Shown here one piece after another: positions 47,741-58,703 of a DNA stretch of 64,000 nt. Below the pieces are notes generated by a model that searched no databases, was not told the DNA's origin, and saw only the letters and a list, made by a program, of their open reading frames with translations. The DNA is from Straminergon stramineum (lineage: Eukaryota > Streptophyta > Bryopsida > Hypnales > Calliergonaceae), in contig OY987272.1 in assembly GCA_963920665.1 (NCBI GenBank), forward strand, positions 2,299,001 through 2,363,000, read 5' to 3'. Numbering within the stretch: position 1 is the first letter of the stretch; every line of letters begins with the position of its first letter. Position numbers and translations under genes: made by a program.

Positions 47741-48680
47741 AATCATAGCGAAGGTTGGATCGGTAGCATTGAAGCAGTTCTTTGATGTAGTGGATCCTTC
47801 TCATTTTCACCTTGACTTTGGCATATCTACGTAGGCAATCCATGTTGGCTTAGTTACCTTAATGACATGGCGGTAAGAACTTAGTTGTCTCTAATTTGGC
47901 CTTAACCATGAATAAAATTGCTCTGTAATCACTCTAACATGTTCCTATAATTGTTGATATGATAGTCTAAGTTTTTTTTGGCAATCCCAAAAACATCAGT
48001 ATGTCTTTAGTCATGTCAAATAAATCGTCGACATCATTGATAACATCAACTTAGTTTTATAGTAACGTGCCAATGTTCTCTACAATGTCTACAAAATCTA
48101 CCTTATTGAGCTAGTTGCCCTTTGACATCTTCATGTTTTGTCAAACATTGTGCATTATTGGTCAAACTCAATCCAAAATGTGGATTTCTTATAGTGTGTG
48201 CAAGTCAGAGGGAGAAGGAGAATTTAGGAGGGGGTCCATTATGATTGACGCATTGTGACTCTGTCATTTCCACAGACCACAAGGGAATTTGTTGAGTTTA
48301 CAATGACACTAGAAAAAAAGAAGTTTGATTACAAAGTAGGATTTAGGAGGAGGGACATCTAAAGAAGAGGTGAAGGAAGACGGAGAGCATAGTGTAGTAT
48401 ATTTGCACAACACCATGGCATCATCTAGTTGCAATGGTGCGGGGGGCAAGAACTCTAATGGCCTTGCCATTGAACCTATATTTAAGGTCCTCATTTCCAT
48501 TCAAGGATGATCAAATAGTCATAGACATTTAGCCAAATCATTGACAACTTGTTGGTAAGTCCAATAAGTGTAGAAATGCGTTGCCGTTGGTAGCATAGGT
48601 TTGTTAGTAGAGGAGATAAGATGGGTCTCTAAGGATTATAGTATCATCTACCTCTCAAGTTTAAATTTTTTTGTTTGACT
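47740..48680. other. Intergenic DNA, no gene seen
   Basis: No gene recognised. Part of 48,395-48,490 (TGCAATGGTGCGGGGGGCAAGAACTC and TATTTAAGGTC) resembles 49,040-49,105, a short duplication either side of the CACTA-type element. Confidence 0.5.
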
Positions 48681-48682
48681 TC

Positions 48683-48976
48683 ACACACTAGAAGAAAACT
48701 GCATTTTCCTTGTCAAAAATTGCGTTTTACTTGATAGAAACTATGTTGTATATAACAGAAAAGTGTGGGCTCGATTTTATTGAGTTCTCCCTTCATAATG
48801 AAAAATTCTATGTTTCGACATTTTAACATAGAATTTGACAAGTAAAATGCAAAATTTTGTGTTAGAATGCAAAATTTTGGTTTACGAAGGGAGACCTCAA
48901 TAAAATCGAGCCCACACTTTTTTGTTGAGTAAAACGCAGTTTTTGACAAGGAAAATGTAGTTTTCTTCTAGTGACA
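48683..48976. mobile_element. CACTA-type foldback MITE with ACA target duplication
   Basis: The element proper is 48,686-48,973 (288 bp), starting CACTAGAAGAAAACTGC and ending with the reverse complement of the same sequence. The terminal inverted repeats run for about 90-110 nt (including TGTGGGCTCGATTTTATTGA) with few mismatches. The left arm holds an extra segment of about 24 nt. A 3 bp ACA lies on each side (48,683-48,685 and 48,974-48,976). CACTA ends and a 3 bp duplication are the hallmarks of the CACTA (EnSpm/CMC) superfamily. It is non-autonomous: no transposase frame. Confidence 0.9.
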
Positions 48977-49099
48977 ATATTAGTCTTTGATCGAGATTTA
49001 TGTGGAAGTGTAAACAAGTTCTTTAAACCATGGTGCCTTCCACTTGCAATGTTGTCGGGGGTGAGAACTCCAACAGCCATGCAACTAAACCCATATTTA

Positions 49100-49245
49100 A
49101 GGTCAAGCAAAAGAGCAAAAATGTGAGGTTATCGCTTTCATTGCCTTTGAATGTCCATTCATGTAACCCATATTATTCATTAAAAATATGTGCTTTCATT
49201 TTCTTTGGGGTAACTTTTGATTTTACTATACACTTAGACATTGTT
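49100..49245. repeat. Short direct repeat, copy 1 (partner at 49,987-50,110)
   Basis: GCAAAAATGTGA, GCTTTCATTGCCTT, CCATATTATTCATTAA and TTTCTTTGGGG occur in the same order at both places. Copy 1 forms the sequence just before the RWP-RK-like exon. Confidence 0.75.
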
Positions 49246-49262
49246 GTTTTGCCCAATTGCAG

Positions 49263-49415
49263 ATGTACAGAGAAGCTCTTGCATTGAAATTGTTGAATAT
49301 ATCCCCACTCTTCGGTTTGCATCTTTCCAAGGTTGCTAAGGAGCTTGGAATCTCAACAACCTCACTAAAGAAAGCTTTCCAATACATTGGACTTCATCGT
49401 TGGTCTAGTTGTAAG
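49263..49415 (+). CDS. Isolated RWP-RK-like exon
   Basis: 51 codons lie between a good acceptor (pyrimidine-rich tract then TTGCAG, ending 49,262) and a good donor (AAG-GTAGAC at 49,416). The peptide contains LSKVAKELGISTTSLKKAFQ followed by IGLHRW. This matches the spacing of the RWP-RK DNA-binding domain of plant NIN-like and RKD transcription factors: a helix with A-KEL, then T-LKK, then GI-RW. The signature RWPxRK is here RWSSCK, so Pro and one basic residue are missing. No other exon of such a gene was found within the window. It may be a true exon of a diverged gene with long introns, or a captured or dead fragment. A phase-0 intron on both sides is consistent with either. Confidence 0.42.
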
Positions 49416-49626
49416 GTAGACAATAGACTTTTGAATTCATAATTCCAACAAGTTCCACTAGCATTTTGAGTTTAAATCAATGAGGCACTTTAGTATCATG
49501 TGTATGAGCATATATATTGCATATGTCATCTTTTTTCCTGATGTAAGACTTGCATGTGCTTACCTACATGTCGAATGGTGCGAGTTGCACATAGCCACAT
49601 AGTATACTATGCAAGGTTGTTCCATC

Positions 49627-49975
49627 AAACGTATTTTGGAGTCACGGTATTGTGTTGTCTGTTTGACATCATATGTTGTATATGACAAGTGTCATGTATA
49701 TGTGACAATTTCATCTAATAAGGCCTTATCTAAACAACAAAGACAATTTGAAATCTCACTTTAGTCATGATCCAAAATTTAGAATGTACTAAGTGTTTAT
49801 TAAATAGAGACACTTCAATAAAATGAAACTCTTCCTAATATGTCAAGATTCAAAATAGAAAGTGTTATATTTGAAAGTCAACCTTAAAGTTGACTTTATT
49901 AGACGGACGAGGGGATCTACTAAATGTGTTTGACGTCATGGTCATTGAGTTGTCAAGTTGTCCGGGCAAACAACC
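49627..49975. repeat. Direct repeat, copy 2 (partner at 47,404-47,740)
   Basis: Collinear with copy 1 over about 340 bp with small indels. The left edge shows TCACGGTATTGTGTTGTCTG where copy 1 has TTAGCATCGTATTGGATGTT. Confidence 0.78.
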
Positions 49976-49986
49976 ATGGTATTGTG

Positions 49987-50110
49987 TAAAGCAAAAATGT
50001 GAAATTAATGCTTTCATTGCCTTCAAAAATCAGGTCATGTATATAATCCATATTATTCATTAATAATCTTTGCTTTTATTTTCTTTGGGGGTAAATATTG
50101 ATATTTTTGT
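49987..50110. repeat. Short direct repeat, copy 2
   Basis: Partner of 49,100-49,245 in the same orientation and word order. Immediately follows copy 2 of the longer repeat. Confidence 0.72.
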
Positions 50111-50404
50111 ACGAGACCTGATGTTGTATCACCGCATAATAATCCTGAAGTAGAGAAGGAGACTCAACATCCAAATGTTGTGTTTGAGAATGGTTGTTTA
50201 ACCCGTAAAGGACCAACCTTGTGTTTTTGGCAACATCATTTTCTTGGGCAGGTACATGTGAGCGGAGATTTGACTTATTTAGGTTGAATTTTTTTTCAAG
50301 GTGTGGACGAGGAATATCTTCCATGCGTGCTAAATTTCATTTCATTTGAGTATACAAGTGAAAAGTTATGATGTAAAATGTTGTTTGTTTCTCAACTTGG
50401 GCAG

Positions 50405-50760
50405 CTCAGGCAAATCAGAAAAAATCAATTTTTTCAAAAATAAAAATTTGAAATTGGTTTCTTAGATTTATATGTATAGGGAAAGCTTTGAATCAATCCA
50501 TTTTGATCAATGAGATGAAAGTTCTAAGGAATTTTAGTTTGCGGGCAATTATGGAATCTCTATTCTAAAATAAACTTTGAAGTCCTTTATTTAACTCAAT
50601 TTTTAATATTTATTGAAAAAAATAAAACCATATAATATAGATTGTTTATTACAACATTACAACCATTGGAATTGGCAATTTTCAATTCCATAATTAAATT
50701 CCACCATTCAATATTTTGAACCATTCTCTATTTTTTTCTACTTACTATTTTTTTCCTATA
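50405..50760. repeat. Dispersed repeat, copy 2 (partner at 2,140-2,480)
   Basis: Same orientation and word order as the copy near the left end, including CTATTCTAAAATAAACTTTG and AATTCCATAA. Confidence 0.75.
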
Positions 50761-51285
50761 TGTTGTACAATTCCAAATAATTTTAAATTTTTCAAGCATA
50801 TAGCCAACTTGTCTTTAAAAATGAATCCAAAGATGCACCACCATTTTGGACATTTTTTCATACAAATGTGACCTTTTGAAGTGTTGTTGCCCATTTTTTT
50901 GCAAGGCAAAAAAATTGATTTTTGTCACTTCAAATATTAATATCTTGTAATCCACACAATAGAAATTTCTGAAATTTTTTTCATAGATTTTCAAAACAAA
51001 ACATTGTCAAGTAGAGAAGCCTTGCCTTAGGAAAATGCGGAGCTTTTAGCTACAACTAGATGTGATCCAAATAATGGAAGATTCCGTGGTCATATAAAGT
51101 CACAAATAGAATAATAAACCCCCGGATGATGCCATATGAACCAAAATACTATTACATTTCCATACACCCTTCAAAAGATGTCATGAAGTTTCAATATACA
51201 TTATGTGTAGTAAAAAAATAGTGGAAAAAAAGTCATATCCTTCATAAACTCCCCTTGAAGAAGTGTTTGATAGAAGAATGAGTGT
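50760..51285. other. Intergenic DNA, no gene seen
   Basis: AT-rich, with no gene or repeat recognised. Confidence 0.5.
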
Positions 51286-51735
51286 CACGTCCGCTCTACA
51301 ACTCCAAACTAAAAGTATAATATGTCCTTGGAAAGCTAACAAAAAGTTCTACACCCACTCCAAAATTCACTCAAAACTAAGATACTGTCCGATTTTTATT
51401 GTCGGTCAAAATTCACCCTTCTCAACTCAAAGGCAACTCACCTATACTTCACTCTCAAGCTCATAACTTTCACATTCTAACTCCAAATCAAGAAAATAAA
51501 ATCAATTTTGGAAAGATAACATGCATATCTACAACCTCCCCAAGTTTCACTCAAATCTAAAGTATTGTCCACATTTCATAGTCTACCAAAGCTCACTCTC
51601 TTAAAAGTTTGAGGCAGCTCCACAACACTTCGCTCCCAAACTCATAACTTACACACACTAACTCCAAACTTAATGAGTGATATCTTTTTGGAAACAAAAA
51701 AACAAGACACACAAGCTCTCAAAATTTCATTACCA
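51285..51735. repeat. 180 bp tandem repeat, about 2.5 copies
   Basis: ACTCCAAA starts units at 51,301, 51,481 and 51,661, exactly 180 bp apart. Each unit then has TTGGAAA and AC-CC-CCAA-ATT-CACTCAAA, a TA-TGTCC segment and CTCATAACTT-CACA. No reading frame is conserved between copies. Confidence 0.88.
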
Positions 51736-52690
51736 AAACTTTTATGTACAAAGTGCAATGCCCTTCCAAAGTGATGGGTATCTTAAGCAAACAAGTAGGA
51801 GGAAGAAGATGACCCTCCACTTCATCCGCCACCTCAACTTCCATGCCATCCACCTAAGCTAGTGGATTTTGGCCACTAAGATGCCACATGGGCCATAATA
51901 CACCCATGGGCCACCTCCTATCCTCGATAAGTCTATCCACATCATCTACGTGCACTTCTAATCCATTAAAAAAGAAAAAAAAGGTAAAACAAGCTTTACC
52001 TTTTGTTTTTACAACTTCAAATAAAAAACTAAAATATTAAAATATTTTCTAATATAGAAATCAAAGAACTAAATGTTTGTCAAATAGAGGTAAAAAAAAA
52101 GAGTTCAAGTAAAGTATGACCCCATTTGTTTCTTAAGACTCTAGAAAAAAAAACCTCCAATTTAACAATCAATTATGTATTTTCACATAATGAATGCATT
52201 TACAATGCAACAACGTACTACAAGATCCTACGGTTACATGTGTTCAAAAATGTTCTTTTCTTTAAACTTGGTACTTGTGCTAGAAATGGCAATTTTGGAA
52301 TGTTTTTGGTGAAAACATAGTCAAGGAACTGTAGGGGTTAAAGCATCTCATATGAGTTTGTTGTTAGTAGGAGTCATGAAAAAGACAAGACTTTGTTATT
52401 GCATAGGAATCCATATTTTTTGGAATTTGCATGAATTTGTTTTGTCAGAAGATATTTTGAGGCTAAAATTCCTAGTGACAGGCTTGCCACTTCAAGCTTG
52501 GTTTTAGTGTTAAGATGGATAAAGAGTTGATCTTGCCATTTTGAGTCAAGAGTACTTGGTCCAATATTCACATCTCACCATAATGAATTTTAGGAATTTT
52601 GTAGATAAAAGAAATGTGTGTATTCATCTTGTCAGAAGATATTTTGTAGCTAAAGTTTCCATTGATATGCTCATTGTTGCAATATTAACA
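51735..52690. other. Intergenic DNA, no gene seen
   Basis: No gene recognised. The word TTGTCAGAAGATATTTTG occurs twice (52,443 and 52,639) with related sequence after it, a diverged duplication of about 196 bp. Confidence 0.5.
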
Positions 52691-52699
52691 TGGACAAAG

Positions 52700-52935
52700 A
52701 CTTGATTTTTGAAGAATCATCCTACTCATGTACTATTTGTCACTTTGAGTTTAAAATTAAATATACATGGAGCAAATTGACATAAGAATGTGTCCAATTA
52801 TGTTTTGCAATTCTCAAAGAATCATTCTTTTAATGTATTATTTGTCATGTTGATTAAAAGAATAAAATTAAAAGTGAAGATTTAAATAGCTTCACCTTTT
52901 CTATTTTGCAATTCTCAAAGACTCTTTGTAAACAT
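52700..52935 (+). repeat. AT-rich satellite of about 105 bp units, about two copies
   Basis: Contains AATCATCCTACTCATGTACTATTTGTCACTTTGA and TTGCAATTCTCAAAGAATCAT words as in the 21,060-23,420 array, in the same orientation as that array. Confidence 0.8.
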
Positions 52936-53499
52936 GTATAATTTGGCTTAGTTATTGGTTTAGTTACCTTAATGACATGGCGACAAGATTTTAGTTGTCC
53001 CTAATATGGTCACAATTATGAATAAAGCTACTCAACAATCACTCTAACATATTCCTATTGTGCCCCAAGGATGACCACAAATATCCCTTCTTATATACAA
53101 GCATCAACTGATGATGTTACTAACAATCTATTGGTAAATTAAAATGCCTTTAATAGGTGCATCAAAAGATTTAGAGACTATTGGGGACAATAGTGAGCTT
53201 GGGATACCCAAAAAGTTTGTCTTAACTACAATGTTAATGCACTCCCTTGTGTCAAACGACCTCATGTTTTAAATATAAGAAATTATGATTTTACAAAATG
53301 TCGTATTATCTACCTAGATTGATAATGTATCAAGGATTTTTTTTATCACAATCAAAGAATTTTAAAAAATTTTAATGAATTTTTTAGTTGAAAAAGTAAG
53401 TTTTGTCCTATGTAAATAAAATCCTCAATAACAAGCATTTGGAATATCAAATAATTTTATTTTTATATGATTTTTGGATATGACTTATATTTAGTGGTT

Positions 53500-53561
<62 letters not shown>

Positions 53562-54050
53562 TTAATTTTATCAATAAAAATTCAATAAATTTAGCATTAT
53601 GATGCTTGCAAATCCCCAAATTTTAGCATTTTTTCTCACATCTATGAATAGATCCCAAAGTTTCAAATGAAAAAAATAAACTCATTAGGAATATACATTT
53701 TAATCCCGTTGAGGTGCAAGAATTTTTTTTTCATTTTAGGATCTTCTTAATTGATCAAAATGAACAAATTAGACAAACTTCAGAGGTTTTAATCCAAAAT
53801 CACCTAATTAGTGTATCCAAAAAGTGATACCCCAAGCTGACCATAGCCCTTGGGGTATTTTTACCTTACAGACAACAAACACTGGGATGTCATTATATTT
53901 AGCACATTCAAATCAAAAGCCACAAAAAGAAATCACAAGATGTATTATATGTGCAACCAGCAATGGACGGCGAGAAGTGAACCAACTTGGGTGGTTTCTA
54001 GGGAAGCTATCTTTGCCATCCCCGCTACACGAAGATTATCTTTTTAAACC
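52935..54050. other. Intergenic DNA with a long (TA)n microsatellite
   Basis: (TA)n spans 53,502-53,557 (about 28 units). 52,945-53,060 resembles 47,845-47,955 (TTAGTTACCTTAATGACATGGCG and ATCACTCTAACAT), a further short dispersed duplicate. The open frames at 53,824-54,117 have no recognised domain. Confidence 0.7.
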
Positions 54051-55040
54051 TTGTGACAACACAATGAACACAATGTCAAGATGTTTAATAGACCCCTCAT
54101 GGTGTTTAATGAAGTAAAATTTACAGTTGACTTTTAGAAAAGTTACCTCCCATTTACCTATACCATTTGGATGCCATGTGGTGTATGTGCAACACATTAT
54201 AGGATGCATGCAAACATGGACATGTAACTATAGCTATAGGACAAGTGTAGGTATAGAGTGACGTCAGTTAGGGGTTGTTGCAAATAGAGACTACATGTGG
54301 AATAAAGGACAACTACATGTATTCAGAAAGCAACCGCCAATGTCCAATGGATGATTGTGGGGCAATAGCAGGGTCTAATAAGCACGAACAAGTGTCTAAA
54401 GGGCAAATGTGGGGTGACGATAAGTGTCTAAGAGGTGAGAGCAGGTATCTAAGGGGTGACCACATGTATCCAAGGGATGATTGCAAATTAGGCAATGAGC
54501 GACTACGGATTAGACAAAGGAAAATTGCAACTAGGCAAAGAGCACTTGTGGATGAAGCATATAAAAAATCCCAATCTCCTTCATAAAAACAAAATTGTGA
54601 AAAATGAAAGGGGATTTTCCACCCTTCATTTTTATCTAAAAATCAACATGACAAATACTACATAATTAGGATGAATTTTTACAAATTAAAATTATCAAAA
54701 AGAAAAGCATTGATTTCAATTTCTATCTTTTAATTTTAATTTTAAATATCAAATGATGAATGATTAGAATGAGTCTTTGGGATTCCAATAAATAAATAGG
54801 GAAGTTTTTACTAAAATCTATATCCATGATTTTTATATCTATAAAGTTAAGGTGAAAAATAATTCATTTTTAGGAAAACTTTTGGAGAATTATCAAAAAT
54901 AAATAGGGAAGTTCACTTAAATCTCCACCCTTTGTTTTTTAGTTTTAGATCAAAGTGACAAATAATACATAAGTAGGATAATTCTTTGGGAATTGCAAAA
55001 AGTGAATGGAAAAGTTCTCACTTAAATTCAAGGAAATTGA
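54050..55040. repeat. Composite repeat, copy 2
   Basis: 54,050-54,230 matches 33,105-33,300. 54,240-54,560 holds units such as GGGGTGACGATAAGTGTCTAA and AGGGGTGACCACATGTATCC, which read as AT-shifted versions of the GGGGCGACTGCGGGTC-type minisatellite. 54,600-55,040 is the AT-rich satellite in reverse orientation. The order equals that at 1,180-2,040. The 103-codon frame at 54,275-54,586 is produced by the repeats. Confidence 0.78.
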
Positions 55041-56220
55041 TATTTTGGTGTAGTTGATTTTGTGCTTTGATGGGTTCTTTTGGACACAACAGTTTAGAAA
55101 GTTGGCATCCTATCCTCACTCTCAAGGTTACCAAGTTCCACATGATTGGAAACAAGTCTTGTATTTTTAGGACCAAAAATGAGTGAAAAATGGTCTTGTA
55201 GTAGTACTACTTTATTGTTAAATTTCAAAAATTATGAGATAAATTGAAGATTTGTCATAAATTTGGGAACAAAATTTAAAGATCAAACATGGTAGAGTGA
55301 AAGAATAGATTAGAGGAAACAAATTGAAAAATTGGGCTCAAATCCAATTGCAAGAAGTGTATTCTAATAGTTGAAGGACAATGCTGCTCCATGTCTAATC
55401 TACTATTGGCCAACTCATTGAAAAAGGGCCTTGAACAATCTAGGCAAGGAACCCATTAGAATTCCAAGCATCATCATTATTCAACCTCATTAGTCTTCCA
55501 CTTCAAAAGTTTTTCAGTGGTTTTTTCTTGGTGTGTTCTTCACAAAGCATGCCACGTGCTGCTTTCAAAAACATGCCAAAAGTCTCCAACCACCTCTCTC
55601 ATCCTAAAAATTAAGCCCAACCTTGTTAACTCCGAGCAACCTAGGAACACATGCCTCTACCTCATTGGCTAGAGTTCTTCATCTAATGACTCTTTACTAC
55701 AATCTCTAGACCACCTATGCTTTGGAAATTTTTGTTAATTCAATAGTAAATCTTCTTTTAAATTTGAATACATCACTTAATAGTTAACTTGAATCTCTTG
55801 AGAATGAGCCGAAGTTCAAGTGACTCTTCACATTCCTAAATCTAGAAATGGTTGTTCGAAAAATGAATTGATCCATTTTGTGTCTCTCAAAATTTTAAGG
55901 GTTAAATCATTATAAGTGGTTGATTTTTAATTATGTATATTTTGGTTTCATAACCAACCTACATGACAATTTTAGTGGTCTAGGGAGCTTCCACTTTGAA
56001 AATTTATAATAATTACACGTCTTATCCAAAAATTCCATTTTTCATTTAAAAAATTTGTGATTTTCAATTGTGCCAGAGTACTTCAAGAGTATTTTCTTCT
56101 TGAAAAAATTGCCTCCAACTATGCTAAAGTCCTTATTTTGACAGTTTGGGTGTTTTCACTTCATTGATTCATAAATCGGATCATTTCTGGCAGAGTACCT
56201 TGGTGATAAGTGAATGTACT
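55040..56220. other. 5' flank of the F-box gene, no gene seen
   Basis: AT-rich with no recognised gene or repeat. Composition changes sharply to GC-rich at about 56,215, which I take as the approximate left border of the F-box gene's promoter/leader. No convincing TATA box is placed at a supported start site. Confidence 0.45.
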
Positions 56221-56341
56221 TATTCCTCAACACCGGCGGTGGTAGGGTAAAGCCGTGGGATGATAAGAGGCCCGTAACCGCGAACAAGCGCCGAGAACTT
56301 CCGCGGGAGACGCAATCAAGCAGAAGCGAAGGAAATGTGGA

Positions 56342-56458
56342 ATGAATGGCGATGCGGGCTCGAAGCTCAGTGGTGCTTCTGTGCTTGAGCTTCTGAGTCG
56401 CGATGTACTGTTACGAATTTTTCCACTTGTAACTTATTACGATTGCTTCTCCGTTTGA
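56342..56458 (+). promoter_or_regulatory. Upstream open reading frame in the F-box gene leader
   Basis: A 38-codon frame starts at ATG 56,342 and ends TGA 56,456-56,458, about 475 bp before the main start. Its peptide includes VLELLSRDVLLRIFPLV, which resembles the first helix of an F-box. If transcribed as part of the leader it would be an upstream ORF. It could equally be a remnant of another F-box exon or a separate short first exon. Transcription start and splicing cannot be read from the sequence. Confidence 0.35.
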
Positions 56459-56933
56459 CCTCTCTCTGGATTCAGCAGAATTCATTTTTTAGGGTTTAGA
56501 ACCAAATTGGGGGTTTCGTGTGCGCTTTCGTGACTCTGCCGCTTCTTCTTTGAAGTGGCTCTGTGATCCCCGAATGTCAAATGGTTTCGAATTGCATGGT
56601 TTAGAAGGTCATTATTAGGTTTCGGTTGTTTCGTTTCGTCTTGATCCGTTTGGATTGGTATCTATTTGTATCCCATCTGAAAGCGGAAACCCAGCGTTTT
56701 GGGGGAGAATTTTTCAGTATTAGATCGTGGACGTCGTGCAACTGAAGCATTAGAATGCTGTATTCCGTCACTGGTTGGGTGGAAGGACACGATGTGCTTA
56801 AAAATGTGCAGCTAGTGCGGGCGAAATGTGTTTCAGGGTTGAGGTTCTGAAGTGGTAGCGCAAGTGGATGCGAAAGAGGATTTTTGCGTTCGTTAGGGAA
56901 TTGGAGTAGGACAAGTCTGGTGGAGCAGCAGCC

Positions 56934-58703
56934 ATGCCAAAGCGTAGTCGCGCTAGCCTTGATGAATCTCCTATGCAGTTGCTTGATGACGCCTGCTTGG
57001 TGCGGATTCTTACTTTCCTCACCCCACTGCCAGGTACTTTCTCTTTTCTACGATGTTGAAAAGTTGCAATTTTGCTCATTTTTACTGAAGCAATTGGTGA
57101 TATATGTGTGAATTTGGTTTCTGTGCTACTTGCTTGCCTTTTGAATTCATTTTTTGGAAATGCGCAGATCGGTTCAACGCCGCAAGGGTATGTAAGAGAT
57201 GGCAGAAGTTGGCGTGCGATAAGCGCATGTGGCTCAAAGTGGAACCTAACCTGAAGTCCGCACCAAATCAATTCTCATCTCTTCAGGAGGCAGTGATGAG
57301 AGCTAGGTAAAACTTTAACTTTGTGGCAAGGAATCGTTTGATAGAAATATTTTGATTTAGTTGCTATGATTTTGATTCCGTGTAGAATTTCAAATGTTTA
57401 ATTGATATAGGGTTTATCACATAATTGCCTTTGGACGCATGGTTTTAAATTTAGCGGTGCAGTTCTCGTTGCGTAGCCAAGAAGTGTTTGTGCTTACTTG
57501 GAGTAACATCGTCTGTACAGGATGGCGACTGGGAGAATAACTCGTGGTCTTGTTTTATGACGTTCATGCTGATCTGGCATGATGAGGAATCGGAGAAGAA
57601 TTTTGCCGGGACTCTGTTGTGTAGATGTTTGTCAGTGGTGAACTGATTCTAGAGTTATGTTTGATGCAGGCCCGGAGACACAGTTCTCATTGCTCCTGGT
57701 GTCACTCACGTGGCTCCCAATATTCTCATAAACAAGCCTCTTTGTTTTGTAAGTCTCTTTGTCTTAGCGCTTCGGGCTTTGAACATCTGACTTTCTATTT
57801 TAGGAGTTGTATCTTTATTCCTTATGAAATTATCGATTTACTCTTAGCTCTTTATTTTTATCGCAATATAAGAGTGAATGGTCGTCATGTTTTCTCTAAT
57901 CAACTGTGACGTGCTTTTGCAAACAGGTAGGAGGTGGCAATTCAGCTGATGACACTGTACTACTCTGTCCTCGTGGATTTGACAGGTGAGCGTCACTCTT
58001 ATAATTTGGGATAACCTCACGAACGTTGCTTCCTGGAAAGAGATGTTTTTTATCATAAAGTCCGTTGCTATAGGCTAGTTTTCTTTCTTTCTTGATTCAT
58101 ATTCTGATTGTCTCGCTACGTACCTTGTTCGGATATGTTTGATTATCGCAGTGCGCTGGAGTTTTTAGCCACTGGAAGGTTGGCAAACCTGAAAATTACA
58201 GCAGAGCTTGGAAGCTGCTTGCTACATAGGAAGGGTCGTCTCACTATTGACAGCTGTGCGCTTGAATGCCTGGACCATCCATTGGACCATCTATCGTATC
58301 CCATTAGGAGCACAGCAGATGATCAGCCCTGTCCAATTACAAACGGTCGAAACGAAGTATCGGTTATCGGGACCAGGATTGAAGGAGGTTTACGCTGCGT
58401 CCATACCGGTGATAAGCTTAAGCTCCAGCAGGTATTCATCAGCAAAGCGCTCATCTACACGAGAAAGACAGGAATTGGGTTGCATTGCTTGCGGATTTTG
58501 CTTATTCTGGGATATTGTTCATAGCAGCTTGTTGATGAATGGATTGAGCTCTGTTTTTCTGTGGAGCATTCAACCATTTGATCCTCATGCTGCGTTGATT
58601 TGTGCAGGTGAGAGTGTTGTGTGGAAGGGCAGCGTATGCGTTTTGGTTTCAAGTGGCAAAACCTGTTACGGAGGAGTCACCACTTGTTTATTGCAGGGCT
58701 TGA
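56934..58703 (+). CDS. SKIP5: F-box protein SKIP5-like (SKP1-interacting partner 5), six exons
   Basis: Exons: 56,934-57,033; 57,168-57,306; 57,670-57,748; 57,927-57,985; 58,152-58,431; 58,608-58,703. All introns are GT-AG and phases join cleanly into 250 codons, close to the 270-odd residues of the Arabidopsis protein. Residues 15-58 form the F-box (LLDDACLVRILTFLTPLP, then a CKRW motif with Trp45), which in this family binds SKP1/ASK within an SCF ubiquitin ligase. Residues 70-230 carry the repeated turns typical of a right-handed beta-helix (pectin-lyase-like) as in SKIP5 and FBXO11: ARPGDTVLIAPG, KPLCFVGGG, LATGRLANLKI, GRLTIDSCALEC, TRIEGGLRC and VRVLCGRAAYAFWFQV. The ATG chosen is the first one before the F-box in this frame, and no key residue is missing. 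Likely substrate-recognition subunit in nucleus or cytosol; the substrate is unknown. Exon ends were placed by hand, so a shift of a few bases is possible only where AG/GT choices exist. Confidence 0.92.

Noticed and set aside
53502..53557. (TA)n tract as a possible functional element
   Set aside because: A simple microsatellite with no associated gene; no reason to assign function.
54275..54586. Open frame of 103 codons rich in DD, RG and CL motifs
   Set aside because: It reads through the decayed minisatellite and has no conserved domain; the frame comes from repeat periodicity.
56798..57271. Minus-strand frame of 157 codons opposite the first exons of the F-box gene
   Set aside because: Shadow of the well-supported plus-strand gene; no recognisable domain and it crosses an intron.
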